The notes under the pieces are model-generated. The model did not search any database. It worked only from the letters and a program-made list of their open reading frames with translations, and was not told where the DNA came from. A stretch of 64,000 bases of DNA. It comes from Homalodisca vitripennis (lineage: Eukaryota > Arthropoda > Insecta > Hemiptera > Cicadellidae). A program made the position numbers and the translations under genes. The stretch is from the NCBI RefSeq assembly GCF_021130785.1, contig NW_025778027.1, positions 1 through 64,000 of the forward strand. The letters are read 5' to 3'. Shown here in pieces: positions 1 to 14,028 of this stretch (its first letter is position 1; every line of letters starts with the position of its first letter).

Positions 1-388
1 AACTCGCCCCATATTAACAGAATAAACTTAAACATGTTTTAACAAATAAAATATTTCAGCTATACAGCTTCCCTGATACAATTATTAATCCTTAAAAATG
101 AGAAACATCTGGTTGAGAAAACAACCAGTTTTTAATTTGAACGCAAAAATTATTTATGTTTTGCACTTTCTTTATTTCCTCTGGTAATAAATTGGATAAT
201 GTTTGACCGCTATACTGAAAAGAATGTTTTAAATAAAGACTTGGATACTTTCAACGTTCTGAACATTTCTACGATCAATGCTTCTGGTAAAATATAAAAG
301 ATCTGTTGTCCCAGTGTTTCCACTACGCAAATAAAATAATCTCAAAACTTTATAAACATAAAGATGCTGGATAGGTAAAACCTTCATA

Positions 389-1800
389 TCAAAAAATAGA
401 GGAAAAGAGCTTTCCCTTTTTTTGTTTGCTTAGAATTAATCTTATAAAGTGGTTTTGTATTACTCTTAATCTTTCAATTATGTACTTGTGGGTCCCTCCC
501 CAACAAATCACACCATATTGTAATCTAGATTCTATTAATGAAAAATAAATACTCCTTAAGAGTTGTGTACTACAAATATTTTTTAAAAAGTAAAATTTTC
601 TAAGTGACGATTTTAATTTAGTTTGAACTGTTTTTACGTGTGCTTCCCAGTTTAAATGTTGATCAAGAACCACCCCTAAATATGTAAAAAACTTGACTCT
701 TTCGCAATGCATTCGCAAATGCAATTTTCGTTTATGCAATCTAAACTATGATACTTTAATACTGCACTTAACTCAAAACCCTTGAAATCAAAATTTACAT
801 ACTTCGTCTTTTTCACATTTATGTACATTTCATTTGCAGAACACCAATATCTCAGTGTATTAAGATCATCTGTTATTCGGTTTGTCAAAATGTCAATATT
901 TTTGCTTGTGTAAAATAGCGCCACGTCATCCGCAAACGTACTAGGTTTTCCAAAGAAATTTAATTTAAGCATGTCGTTTATAAAAACAAGAAAAAAGGAT
1001 GCAGAAATGACAGATCCCTGAGGAACTCCGCGCTCAATCCTTAAAGGTTCACTAAGGCAGTTTCCTATGCGGACTCGCTGCTGACGGCCTTTGAGGAAAG
1101 TACGGAACCAGCTGAGTGCTACTCCTCTTACCCCTGCTGCCTCCAACTTCACAAGCAATATTTTATGATTTACCAAATCAAAAGCCTTCTTAAAGTCAAG
1201 AAATAAGCCCGTGGCCTTATTTCCACTGTTTAAACTGCTATAAATCAGATCCGTTACATTTATTAAAGCATCCTCTGTATTTTTGCCTTTTCTAAAACCA
1301 TATTGATCTTAACTAAAAAAAGATATACTGTTCAAATAGTTAATAAGCCAAACTTTCATTAATTTTTCAAAAATTTTAGAAAAAACAGATAACAAACTAA
1401 TTAGATTGTCTAATTTTATTGAAATTCCTTTTTTTGAAAATAGGGACTACTACACCTGTTATTAGTCTGTCAGGAAATACCCCAGTGTGAAAACTCAAAC
1501 TAATTATGTGTGATAAAACCGGTGATTATAACGTCTGCTACTAGCTTAATCAAATTAGTATTTATATTATCAAAACCGCTAGACTTCTTGTTTTTCAAAC
1601 CTCTTATTACTTCCAACACTTCATTATTTGTGGTTGGTAATACATAAAAAGAAGATAAATTATGGTTGAGGTGGAGAGGTCCGACTCCACCAATATTTTC
1701 TTGAACTGACTGTTCCTTGATAAAATAGTTGTTTACTTAATGGGCGATTATGTCCGGCTCTGCTGAATCATTTCTACAAGACAAAAGTTTTTGTGCAAAG
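389..1800 (-). pseudogene. Jockey/CR1-like non-LTR retrotransposon, reverse transcriptase fragment
   Basis: Decayed LINE ORF2 read on the minus strand. From high to low coordinates one sees the RT N-terminal region (about 1560-1620, residues like LKNKKSSGFDNI), the palm start (QYGFRKGKNTEDA near 1270-1310, then FLDFKKAFD near 1175-1200), RGVPQGSVIS (about 1010-1040), the catalytic FADD box (about 920-930; most relatives have YADD) and the C-terminal thumb region to 389 (YLGVVLDQHLNW; LQYGVICWGG). The frame changes at about 1310-1330, 1420-1540 and near 740, so it cannot make a full protein. No endonuclease domain was found above 1800. The 3' end probably continues to or beyond position 1. Clade assignment rests on motif style only. 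Confidence 0.85.
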
Positions 1801-2085
1801 TAATTACCTAGCCATACTTAAAAAACTACATATAACCTAGATTATTTGGTTTCTTTGGGCTAAGGGACTGTCTATTACAAGTAGCTGTTCATGACAATGA
1901 TATAGCCTTAGTGGTCAGATACAATACAATTCTATATCCGAAACTTAATTCTGGCCCTTCTAGATTTGTAATGTTTGCGGTATATTGTTTTTTTTCGCAG
2001 AATAAATTATGATCTAAATAAGGTTGTGTTCATGAAAATTATATAAGAAATAAAATGTAATCAAAGAAGAAATAAACGATATATA

Positions 2086-2118
<33 letters not shown>

Positions 2119-4805
2119 GTTAATTATATTTACTAGTGATATATAATTCATTAAAGTACTAACCTGTCTATTTCAATGAAGTTGGGAACTTTCATTCATT
2201 TTGGTATACCACTAGCACTGTATTTGTAACGTCTTCGTGAAAAACCCACTTACGTATACACATGTTAAGTTAAAAATTACACATATAGGCAAAATAAAAT
2301 GAAATTCAAATATTGTCTGCAACAGTATTCAAAGAAAAACGAAAGAAATATTGTACTTGATGTATCAGCAACGTTCATATACATGTCAAGAAACAGCAGC
2401 CCAACAACTATCCTGAGTTGAAAAGCATTCATTATTCCAGTCAAAGCTAGTCAATACAATACTAATCGAGTTAGTTGCTCCTAATGGAAAACAAACATGG
2501 CCCTCCGGCTCCAGTCTAACGAAGCGTTGTTTTATATCCACTCTCACTAATATACCTAATGTGTCCATTCAATATAAATAAGTTGTGTTTGCACTCTTTT
2601 ACTGTAAAATGTGTAGGAGAAACATTTCATCCCTATTGTTAATCTCAGGTACGACTGAAAACTGAAATTAACGTGATGTGATAATTCGGCTAAATCTAAA
2701 GAACACTGAACACCAAAATCTCAGTTTAACGTTACAATTTTGTATGTTTCATATATACATCCTCAACATGGTTAGACTGAAACAAATATTTGGTAATTTC
2801 AATTCAAAATATAAAGTTCATGTATGCTATAATTTTGTAAAACAAAATTTAACTAAGTGATTTTATTACGATACAAGAGGTTACATGAGGTTCATGTGAG
2901 GTACCGTACCCAGATTGCAGCTCACCGATAGGTAGCAAAACATAGTGAAATTGAGTAATATAATTTTAATAATAATTGTTTCTTCATTATATTATATAAC
3001 ATGTCTCTTGTATACATATCACAGCCCAAGTGAGATAACTTATCATTAAGTTGTTTAATTTTCTTTCATTTTTATGTTTAATAAAAATTTCAAATTGTTT
3101 AAAAAAATAATGTTATATTCTATATTACTAACTTTTATTCAAATATAATCATAAATATTTAGATTAAGGAATCTAATAAAAAGTTATAAATAACTTTATG
3201 TGTCTGTATTTATTTGTGTGTTACATGAATAACTGTCAAATAAACACGAATAATATTAAAATCAATTGAGAAGATTTAATTTACTTTAGAACAATTAAGA
3301 ATTACAAACAATTCAACTTCTTTAAAGCGTGGAAAAATAAGGAGTATATCTTACTTAATTTCAAACAAATTAATTCATTGTTATAGCTAAACTTAACCTA
3401 ACCTAATTATACCTAACACATTTTTGATAGTAACTATAATATAAATTAGCTATTGTGGGAAACGTTGATTCAATATTAAAGTTGAGTTAAGCTCCAATTC
3501 TACTTCCTCTTACTGCAGCGTCTGGGATCTAAACGCTGCAACAGAATTGACTCCTGAAATCTGGGGTCATGTTTGTCTAAGAGCTCCAAGGATGGTGGCG
3601 ACGAAGAATCTTAAAATGAACAGGTTACATCGTTTCGATATCAAACACACCTTTAACACAAGATGCATGTAATATAAGTAAAGAGGTATTCTCATTTGTC
3701 TAATCAGGTGCAACATTGACTGCACTAACGATGTGATAGACACAATCTCTAAGCACGGTGGAGCAGCCGAGTTTCCTACACCTAAGTAATTGACATAACG
3801 TAATGAAACATTTTCGAAAAGACGGACAGATAAGCAGACAGACGGACAGGTTACCCTTTGACTTGTTAATGTAGCAATAGACAAAGACAAACCTATGTAC
3901 CAAGCTTAAAGTCTCTAGGACTTTTCCATCTAGGAGTTATCGGACATAAAGAAAGACGGACTGCCTTATAATTTCAAAATAAATGGGTTTTTTTCCACGT
4001 ACCAGGTCTCATGACCTTTCTAACAAGAGCTATTACACGGACGGACAGATGTACAGACTACGACATGATTATATGAAGAACCTTTCCGGTTAATCAACGT
4101 TTATTTACTAATCTGCAGATAAATTCGAACATAACTAATTCAACAATTCAACGTCAACTTAACGCAATTTTAATCCCTCTCCAAAATGGATACCAAAGTA
4201 TTTCCACTTTGTAAGAGAGAAGTTTTTCTCGTATGCTACCATGTATTCACGTGACGTGATGAAACCTGCCAAGTGTGGTTTCATTAATTATCACCAGTCT
4301 TTGAGCTATAAAATTGACTGTTTTATAGTCACACATAATAGCAACGCACCTGCAAACCTAAAAAAAAATAAAAACAAGAAAATTGTATTGGCAGTTATTG
4401 TTGACATGTCAGTGCCGTACAGAACCTATGAACCAGACTAAGTGCGGTGAACCACATCGAGATTTACGACCGTCAGCATAGCGACCGCAAAATAGCTTAC
4501 ACAATATCTACTGTAATGATAATTTACATAAGCAATTCCCATATTTTCCTTAAAATGATCAAATTTATTTATAGCAGTATAAAATAACCAGAATTGTAAT
4601 GAACATTTTTTATTTCAGATTTGTTCTGAACTAGTAAGTCGAGGTAAAAAAGTTGAATTAAATTAATTATTTTAACAACTAAAGTTCATTATTTTATCTA
4701 GAAACAAACTGAAATACATGTGTCTGTGATGTTCTGTGTACGGTAGCAAAACGAAATTGCATATGGATCTATTTTTATATACTATCATTACTTACAATAA
4801 TATTT
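1801..4805. other. AT-rich intergenic sequence
   Basis: I see no gene. There is a (TA)n tract at about 2083-2118. Short GACGGACAGA-type repeats at about 3825-3850 and 4038-4052 are of the kind found in degenerate insect interspersed repeats. Short open frames here have no domain, no composition bias and no continuation. Confidence 0.6.
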
Positions 4806-4815
4806 GTTAATTAAA

Positions 4816-7810
<2,995 letters not shown>

Positions 7811-8158
7811 TGAGCCAGTGAGAGGAAAAGTGGTACAAGTCACTTTTTTATAGTTTTGAGATTCTGAAGGGTTTACTAAAAGGAGTACTATAAATCTATT
7901 CATCATAATAGCTTTTTACTCTATGACAAAATTGGTTACTCATATCCTGATTTATCATTTCATATATCAAAATATGTACTTAATGAATGCAATCGATTAG
8001 TAACAATTTGCAGTTTTTTTCAAAATTGACTTGTACCACTTTTCCAAAACATATTTCGGGTAAATAATTGTTTGACAATGTAAGAAACTGAAAGAACTCA
8101 TTTATTTTGCCATTAGTTAGCTACAAAAACATTGAACAATGATAAGTTAGCCTATCCT

Positions 8159-10919
8159 TTAGTCCTTTTCATCATCGGATTCTGATTCACTGCAACGATC
8201 GATGATGGGGGTGTCGTCAATTCCTTCAGGCTGATTTCCAACTGTCAGGTCTGTGTAGAAACTATGGTGGATGGGAGGAATGAAGGCTAGGAGATCCATC
8301 ATGTCCTTCTTCTTCGCTGCTGTAACCGGACAAGGTGACGAGTACAGAGCTTCAGTTGTGATACTTGCGAGGGATACCATTCGCCTTCCTTTTTTTGCTG
8401 GGGTGATGTCAAGACAATCAAAGGGAATGTCATCATTCAGTGTCTCCTTGTAAAAGATCTTGAAGGGTTGGTCCCTAACATACCTCAACCATTGGATACT
8501 AAACCAAGATACTTTGTGTTTATCTACATTGGTTTTTCTTCTAGTAATTGATCTTTCGAGCGCCTGAGTGGAATTAAAGTCTTCTCGGTTCATGATTTTA
8601 ACCACAAAGGGCTTCTTCTTCTTTGACTTTGTTATGGTATCGTACCAATCACGAGGATAGTACATTGTTTTTCCTTTAGAATACTTTTCTATAATGCCAA
8701 AATCTGCGTCATTAGGCAGAAATGAGTGTCCGCTGACCATAAATTTATGATCTACTGTCTGAATTTTACAATTCTCTTGTCGAATAAACTGCATCATGGT
8801 GAGAGCAAGCTTGATGTTGCGGTTTTGCCCGCCACAGCTATCGCTGAACATTATTACATGACTAACATCATTGGAAACATTGTGACTTAAGTGCTCTGTA
8901 ATACAAGAAGCAACCTCTTGAGATCCTCGGGAACCTTCAACTTCATTCCAAACATACATGAAAGCTGAACTATCTGCTAGCTGATGACAGCCCAGATTGT
9001 ACACATACATGTTTCTTTTGTAGTATGCAATTGAACATGTCAAATTTGGAAAAGCTAACGCCTTCTGAAGATCAAACGTAAATGAATAAACGTTGGAATT
9101 GTTCTTGGATTCTTCTTTCGCTGCGTCTAGTTTCTCCCTTGCAAGGTCTGCTTTTCTCAAATGTATTTCCTTCATACGTTCAATATTTCTCTTTTCTTCT
9201 TCATCTTCAGCTGTGGCTAGTTTCATTTTGAACGTGTCACATTTCACACACGTATCCTTGTGAGGCTGATGAAAGTGCAAATTGAATTCAAAATTGAACA
9301 CTTTTCTGTACATTGACTCTGATAGAGGTTGTGTGTTCAAAGTATAGCAATGATTCTTGTACAGATTGTACATCTCTCTAATGTTAAGAGATTCTGGTAA
9401 ATACTTGCGGTTCGGATTGTGACTTCTTGTATAGTGTGATTCATACGAGGGAAATGAAGAAATATGATCTCTGAGTATTTTCAGTCTACCTTCATCGGTT
9501 TTGTTAACAGAAACCTGCTTCCCCCTTAAATCGCTACCCGGCTCTTTTCCATCTGTAACCTTTTTGAGGGCTCTAGAAGCTCTTCCGTTTGAGATTTGAA
9601 ATGTACCTAAAAAATACTGCTTGCACACTTTAACGTTTTTGGTAGGTAATATTGTAAGTGGTACCTTACTGTTCGATTTTTTATTCCTCTAGAGCCATCT
9701 CTTATTCGATGAGTAATCGGTGTTGACTGCTGGCAAAGTCCACAAATATAAGCATTTTGTGCTTGAAAACTGGCCATATCGTAAAACTTCTGGAATAAAA
9801 TCTTCCTTTCTTCTTCGGCTACCAATTCATTGCATTTATTTCTGCAAGAAGGCTGACATGGTTCATTTACGAATATTTTTTGCGCCACCTTTTTGCCTTT
9901 TGCTGTGAAATACTCCTTCCCATAAGCACGTTTCATTTTCCGCTCTGTTTCTTTGTTAATATTCCTTTTACGTTTTCTTGTTTTTGCATCAGCAACAACT
10001 GCGATATTGTGTTCTGTAACAAAACAAATTCTTTGTAGGCCAACAATAGTATTTCAACTAAAAGAAACAAAATATGTTAGTTTTCGAGCTATTATAGGTG
10101 GTTTGTCACGTACTTTATCTCATAGCTTTGGAATAGCTACACACTTTGGGATAACAGTTTTTCTAAAGATAAGATTTTAAATAGGCTACTCAAATAACCA
10201 ATACAATGTTTAAAATTTGTGAGGCCTTTCGCCAGGTAGGCTGACATCTACGGACAACTCAAAATGTAAAACATTGTATTGGCTATTTGAGTATTTTTAA
10301 ACCTTATCTTTTTATTATTACCCAATACTACAGCACAATCTGCAATATAACAGTTTTTATGTTGATTAATGTATAAGAAGAGATAATAAAAAATAATTAT
10401 GAAATATCCGCACCTGAATTTTCACTGACAGAAGAGATGTTCTGTGGTATCGCTGCGCCTGCGTTTTCATGATCTAAAAAAAATAAACTCAAATTAGGAT
10501 TTGGCAGTATAATTGGATGGTAATTATATCCTAATATTGTATGGCCTATAGGCATCTGCCCAAAATCATGGGCCTATCTCATATGCAGAGATAGGCATAG
10601 GCATGGCCTATCTCTGCTTGTGTAAACAACAGCCCACTAACTTAGTGATAGGCCCAAGCTAAGGTTAATTTTCTAACTTTGCTAGACAATTGGAATTCTC
10701 AATCCACTATAAATAATCTCTTTAAAGTACAATAATATTACAGGCCAAGTAATATTCAAAATACAATAAGTAGGCCTATTGCCTATTGAGATTATAAAAA
10801 GTGAGGTTAGAGATAGATTAGAAAGCATAGTTACCTGTACTTTCAGCATCAGATGGAATGTATTCTGATCCTGAATCCAATAGAATTGAAGGAGTTGAAT
10901 CTTCAGATTCACTTTCCAT
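8159..10919 (-). CDS. Transposase-like protein (DUF7869-type), three exons, one frameshift
   Basis: Predicted exons are 10919-10835, 10473-10414 and 10013-8159. All junctions are GT/AG (acceptors TTTTTTTAG and TTTTGTTACAG) and the reading phase is kept across both introns. The product is about 665 aa: an acidic Ser/Glu-rich N-terminus, a basic stretch (KTRKRKRNINK), a Cys-rich region (CQPSCRNKC; CGLC), then a CVKC pair and an RNase H-like core. Candidate acidic residues lie in FTFDLQKAL, MFSDSCGGQNRN and PNDADFGIIEK. The family is widespread and multicopy in arthropod genomes; the DUF7869 label is from memory. One single-base frame change near 9625-9650 breaks the last exon. The inverted ends argue that it mobilises this element, which is inference. 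The start at 10919 was chosen as the ATG opening the acidic N-terminus; an in-frame ATG at 11015 is possible. Confidence 0.75.
10165..10312. repeat. Imperfect palindrome (small foldback or MITE) in intron 2 of the transposase-like gene
   Basis: Arms of about 48 bp (10165-10214 and 10267-10312) are inverted copies sharing ACATTGTATTGG and an AAGATAAG/CTTATCTT end, around a GC-richer 52-bp loop. The loop contains GAGGCCTTTCG, which resembles the Penelope-type 3' end at 31075-31120. It lies wholly inside the intron, so it would be spliced out. Confidence 0.7.
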
Positions 10920-11762
10920 ACTGGTTTCGTTAAATAAACTATTTGAGCAAAAATTCAAAACTATCACTGTGTTAAGTCTGCAGAGGAAGCAAAAGCACAT
11001 AACAAGACACACCACATGGAAAAGTGAAGTAAGTCAAGCACCTTCATGAAAAAGTGGTATAAGTCAGACTTGTACCACTTTTGCTTTCAGTATTTCACCT
11101 ATTCCGTTGGCCAATGATTATTCACTGCCATCTAAATCAGAAAAAAAACAGGATTTGACTTGGATCACTTTTGCATGTGATAGAATGACTTACAAATAAT
11201 ATGTTACACAAATAATCTCAAATTAAAAAAAAATTGACTTAGACCACTTTTCCTCTCACCGGCTCAAATATCCTGTATCCATTCCAAATAGCACCGTTCA
11301 CAATAATTGGCTATGTCATAGTTGCTAAGAAACTAAATACATTTTGCATTTTGTGTGTAAAAGGTACACGTTATATTAAGGTAATATATAGCAATATTCT
11401 TGAGAATGCTTTTGAAAGAAATTATTTATAGTACGTCAATTTCAAATATTGTTAGATTTAAGTAATTTGCTCAAGTAAAATTGAACAATATTTCTTAAGT
11501 CACACTTAATTAAAAGAATCATGTTAAGGATGAAGCATAATTTTTCAGGAATGCAAAGTGACTAGATGTATATGTTGCTGATTATCCTGTCGTATAAATA
11601 CACTTGTTAATTTAGTTTCTTATAATTTTAATTTTATTTTTGTGTAGTTTTAAGTTTTATTTTACGTTTTATCTATACGTATTTATTGACCTTAGACTGT
11701 GAAGTTAGAAACGATGAGAAATAAAATGTATTTTTATTTACTTTACTCGTGTATTAATCAAT

Positions 11763-11817
<55 letters not shown>

Positions 11818-13155
11818 GGAGAGGCAGGAAAAATGCAATTACGCACACAGGTGGCCAGCCTGTAGTGTGGGACTCCCCTAAAAACGGGTTTACCCACTAA
11901 AAAACCTCCTCTACTCTTTAGGATTCTAACCTGGGATTGTTTATCACATTACTTCAGGCTAGGCCTAAATTTGGCTTAAGCCCGTGGGGCTCGCTCCTTA
12001 TCCAGCCGCTCGGTCAAGGGATCTGGGCCACTTCGCGGTCCAGATCGGGTCTCTTTTCCAGGAGGATGCCCCGGGCGAACTGTGACAAACAATCCCAGTT
12101 CCCCTCATCCTCCATTATCTTTTCGCAGACCGTATCCACCGAAAAAACCCCGAGTTTTCTTGTGGCCTCCAGGCGGGGCCTTTCCCAACGCGGACAGCGG
12201 AAGAAGGTGTGTTCCGCGTCGTCGGGAACGCCCGGGCAGTAGATGCAATCCGGTGAATCGGTCTTGCCCATCCGGTTCAGGTACGACTTGAAATAGCCGT
12301 GACCTGTCAGGAACTGCGTGAGGTAGTAATCCACCTCGCCATGCCGCCTTTCGACCCATGTTTGAACCTGCTCGATGAGTCGCGCAGTCCATCGTCCTCG
12401 GGTTTCGTGCTCCCAGCTGTGTTGCCACTGCTGGAAGGTTCGGGCACGCTCTTCGGATCTTGCTGCGTCCTTGCCGATCTCGCCTTGTCTCTGATAAATC
12501 GCCTTCCTCTCCCCTGCCAAGAGTTTGACAGGGATGACTCCGGCAACCACCAGGACGGCAGGCTCGGATACTGTCCGATAGGCGGAACACACCCGGAGCG
12601 CAGCTTGACGCTGAACCCGGGCGAGTCGCAACCTGTAACATTCCTTGGTAAGAGCGTCTGCCCACACCTCTGCCCCATAAAGGAGTACGGACTGGACTGC
12701 GGACATCAATAACCGTCTTTTGCTGGACCGAGGACCCCCAGCATTGGCCATCAGCTTACTAAGATAAGAGACCACCTTAGCAGCCTTGTCCGCCGAACGG
12801 AAGATCTGGTCTCTCCAGCTTAACTTATTGTCCACAATGACTCCGAGGTACTTGGCGGCACGCGTTGACTGGACCACTTCCCTTCCCACTCGCAGCGGGA
12901 CGACGGTGTCAATTCTTTTTCTTTGTGAGAATCACGATCTCCGTCTTGCTCAGAGCAAGCGAAAGACCGTGATCGGACATCCAGGCGTTGACCACTCGCA
13001 TGACCTGGTTCAACTTTAGCTGGGCCAGCTCAACGTTGCGTGCGGCGATGAGAGCCGCAACGTCATCGGCGTACCCAACCAAGACGGTTTCCTCTGGCAT
13101 CTCGGATCTCAGGAGGCTGTCATAAGCGATATTCCAGAGATCCGGGCCGAGTATT
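11763..13155 (-). pseudogene. 5'-truncated LINE (R1/Jockey-type) with poly-A tail
   Basis: The minus strand encodes the 3' half of ORF2. YADDVAAL lies at about 13060-13085, followed by a Leu-rich thumb (VNAWMSDHGLSLALSKTE) and the C-terminal region at 12889-12014 (AAKYLGVIVDNKLSW; LYGAEVW). It ends in a Cys/His module (CIYC...AEHTFFRC, about 12190-12260) typical of R1/I-type LINE ORF2 C-termini. The frame breaks at an A-run near 12917. A 3' UTR follows, then a tail of about 53 A (T-run 11763-11815). The 5' end stops abruptly near 13155, the usual mark of truncated reverse transcription. Its GC content is well above its surroundings. A possible target duplication (GTATTA on both sides) is weak. 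Confidence 0.85.
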
Positions 13156-13159
13156 ACTG

Positions 13160-14020
13160 CTAATTGAATTTATAATAATACTAAATACATTTTCACAAAT
13201 CTGAAGTGCGCTAAAACCACCGTTTCAATAAAAAAAACTAAAAACTTATTGATCCATAACGCAGTTTCGTTTCTATACATTCTCCGCAAATGCCAATAAT
13301 TAATTTGGAATGATTTAAAATAAGCTTAAATTTGTAGAAGGAAATTATAATCGGTATATTCATTACTAAGAATATAAATTTATTGAGACAAATATACATT
13401 AGTAGGATTTTACTTTAGTTTTGATAAATAACATTAATTGCAACTCTCAGAGCTACCACAAAGTTTTGAAAAAGTGGCATCACCTTTATTATGAAGTTAC
13501 ATAAAAGTTAGAATAAAATAGTTTTTGGTGGGATATACCCCTCTGAAATCCGGAAGGCCGGAAGGAAACGGTTGAAAGTTTGAAACTGCGCGGCCGGAAA
13601 ATTAAACAGTTTCATGGTCGAAATATTAAATAACATGTTAAATTATTAGTTGTTAGTGGAATGGTTTTTAGTTACGGACGTAAATACTTCAAATATATAG
13701 TTATGTAACCAAATTTCAATGTGACTATAAAGTCATATTCTCGTAACACCTTTGGATCGTTATTAAAATAACTAGTTCAGTACTTGTATTAAATATATCA
13801 ATAGTTTTGTTGTGTTTAAAATACAGATGTAACAGAAATGAGCCAATACATAATAATTTATAGTAATGAAATAGTAGAAGCTCCCGGCATCTTCAACCCC
13901 CAGCCTTAGGCCAGGCTCCGTCCTTGTAGTATCTTCAACCCTCTGGTGTGGTCAGACTCTGGTAGGTGCTGCGATCTAGGTCTTCCTTGGCTCTCCTAGG
14001 TCTCTTACTCTGGGATTTCC
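13160..14020. other. Intergenic sequence
   Basis: AT-rich with no gene seen. The last 140 bp (13880-14020) are GC- and CT-rich and contain repeats of CTTCAACCC and TAGGTCT, probably an old repeat fragment. Confidence 0.5.
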
Positions 14021-14028
14021 CAGCTTAA

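Larger units (their letters stand above)
7811..11266. mobile_element. DNA transposon with inverted ends and a DUF7869-type transposase-like gene
   Basis: The two ends are inverted copies. The left end begins TGAGCCAGTG at 7811; the right end finishes ...CACCGGCTCA at 11266. They share TGAGCC[A/G] followed by GTGAGAGGAAAAGTGGT and, after two differing bases, AAGTCA, about 35 bp in all. The core AAAAGTGGTNNAAGTC recurs subterminally in both orientations: 7826-7841, 8028-8043, 11050-11065, 11067-11082, 11157-11172 and 11236-11251, as expected of transposase binding sites. Total length is 3,456 bp. I cannot see a clear target-site duplication (flanks AAAA and AATA). The single gene fills the minus strand. 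Superfamily is not assigned. Confidence 0.8.

Noticed and set aside
12014..12712. Several overlapping open frames on both strands at 12.1-12.7 kb
   Set aside because: Shadows of the GC-rich LINE coding sequence; only the minus-strand frame ending at 12014 carries RT C-terminal motifs.
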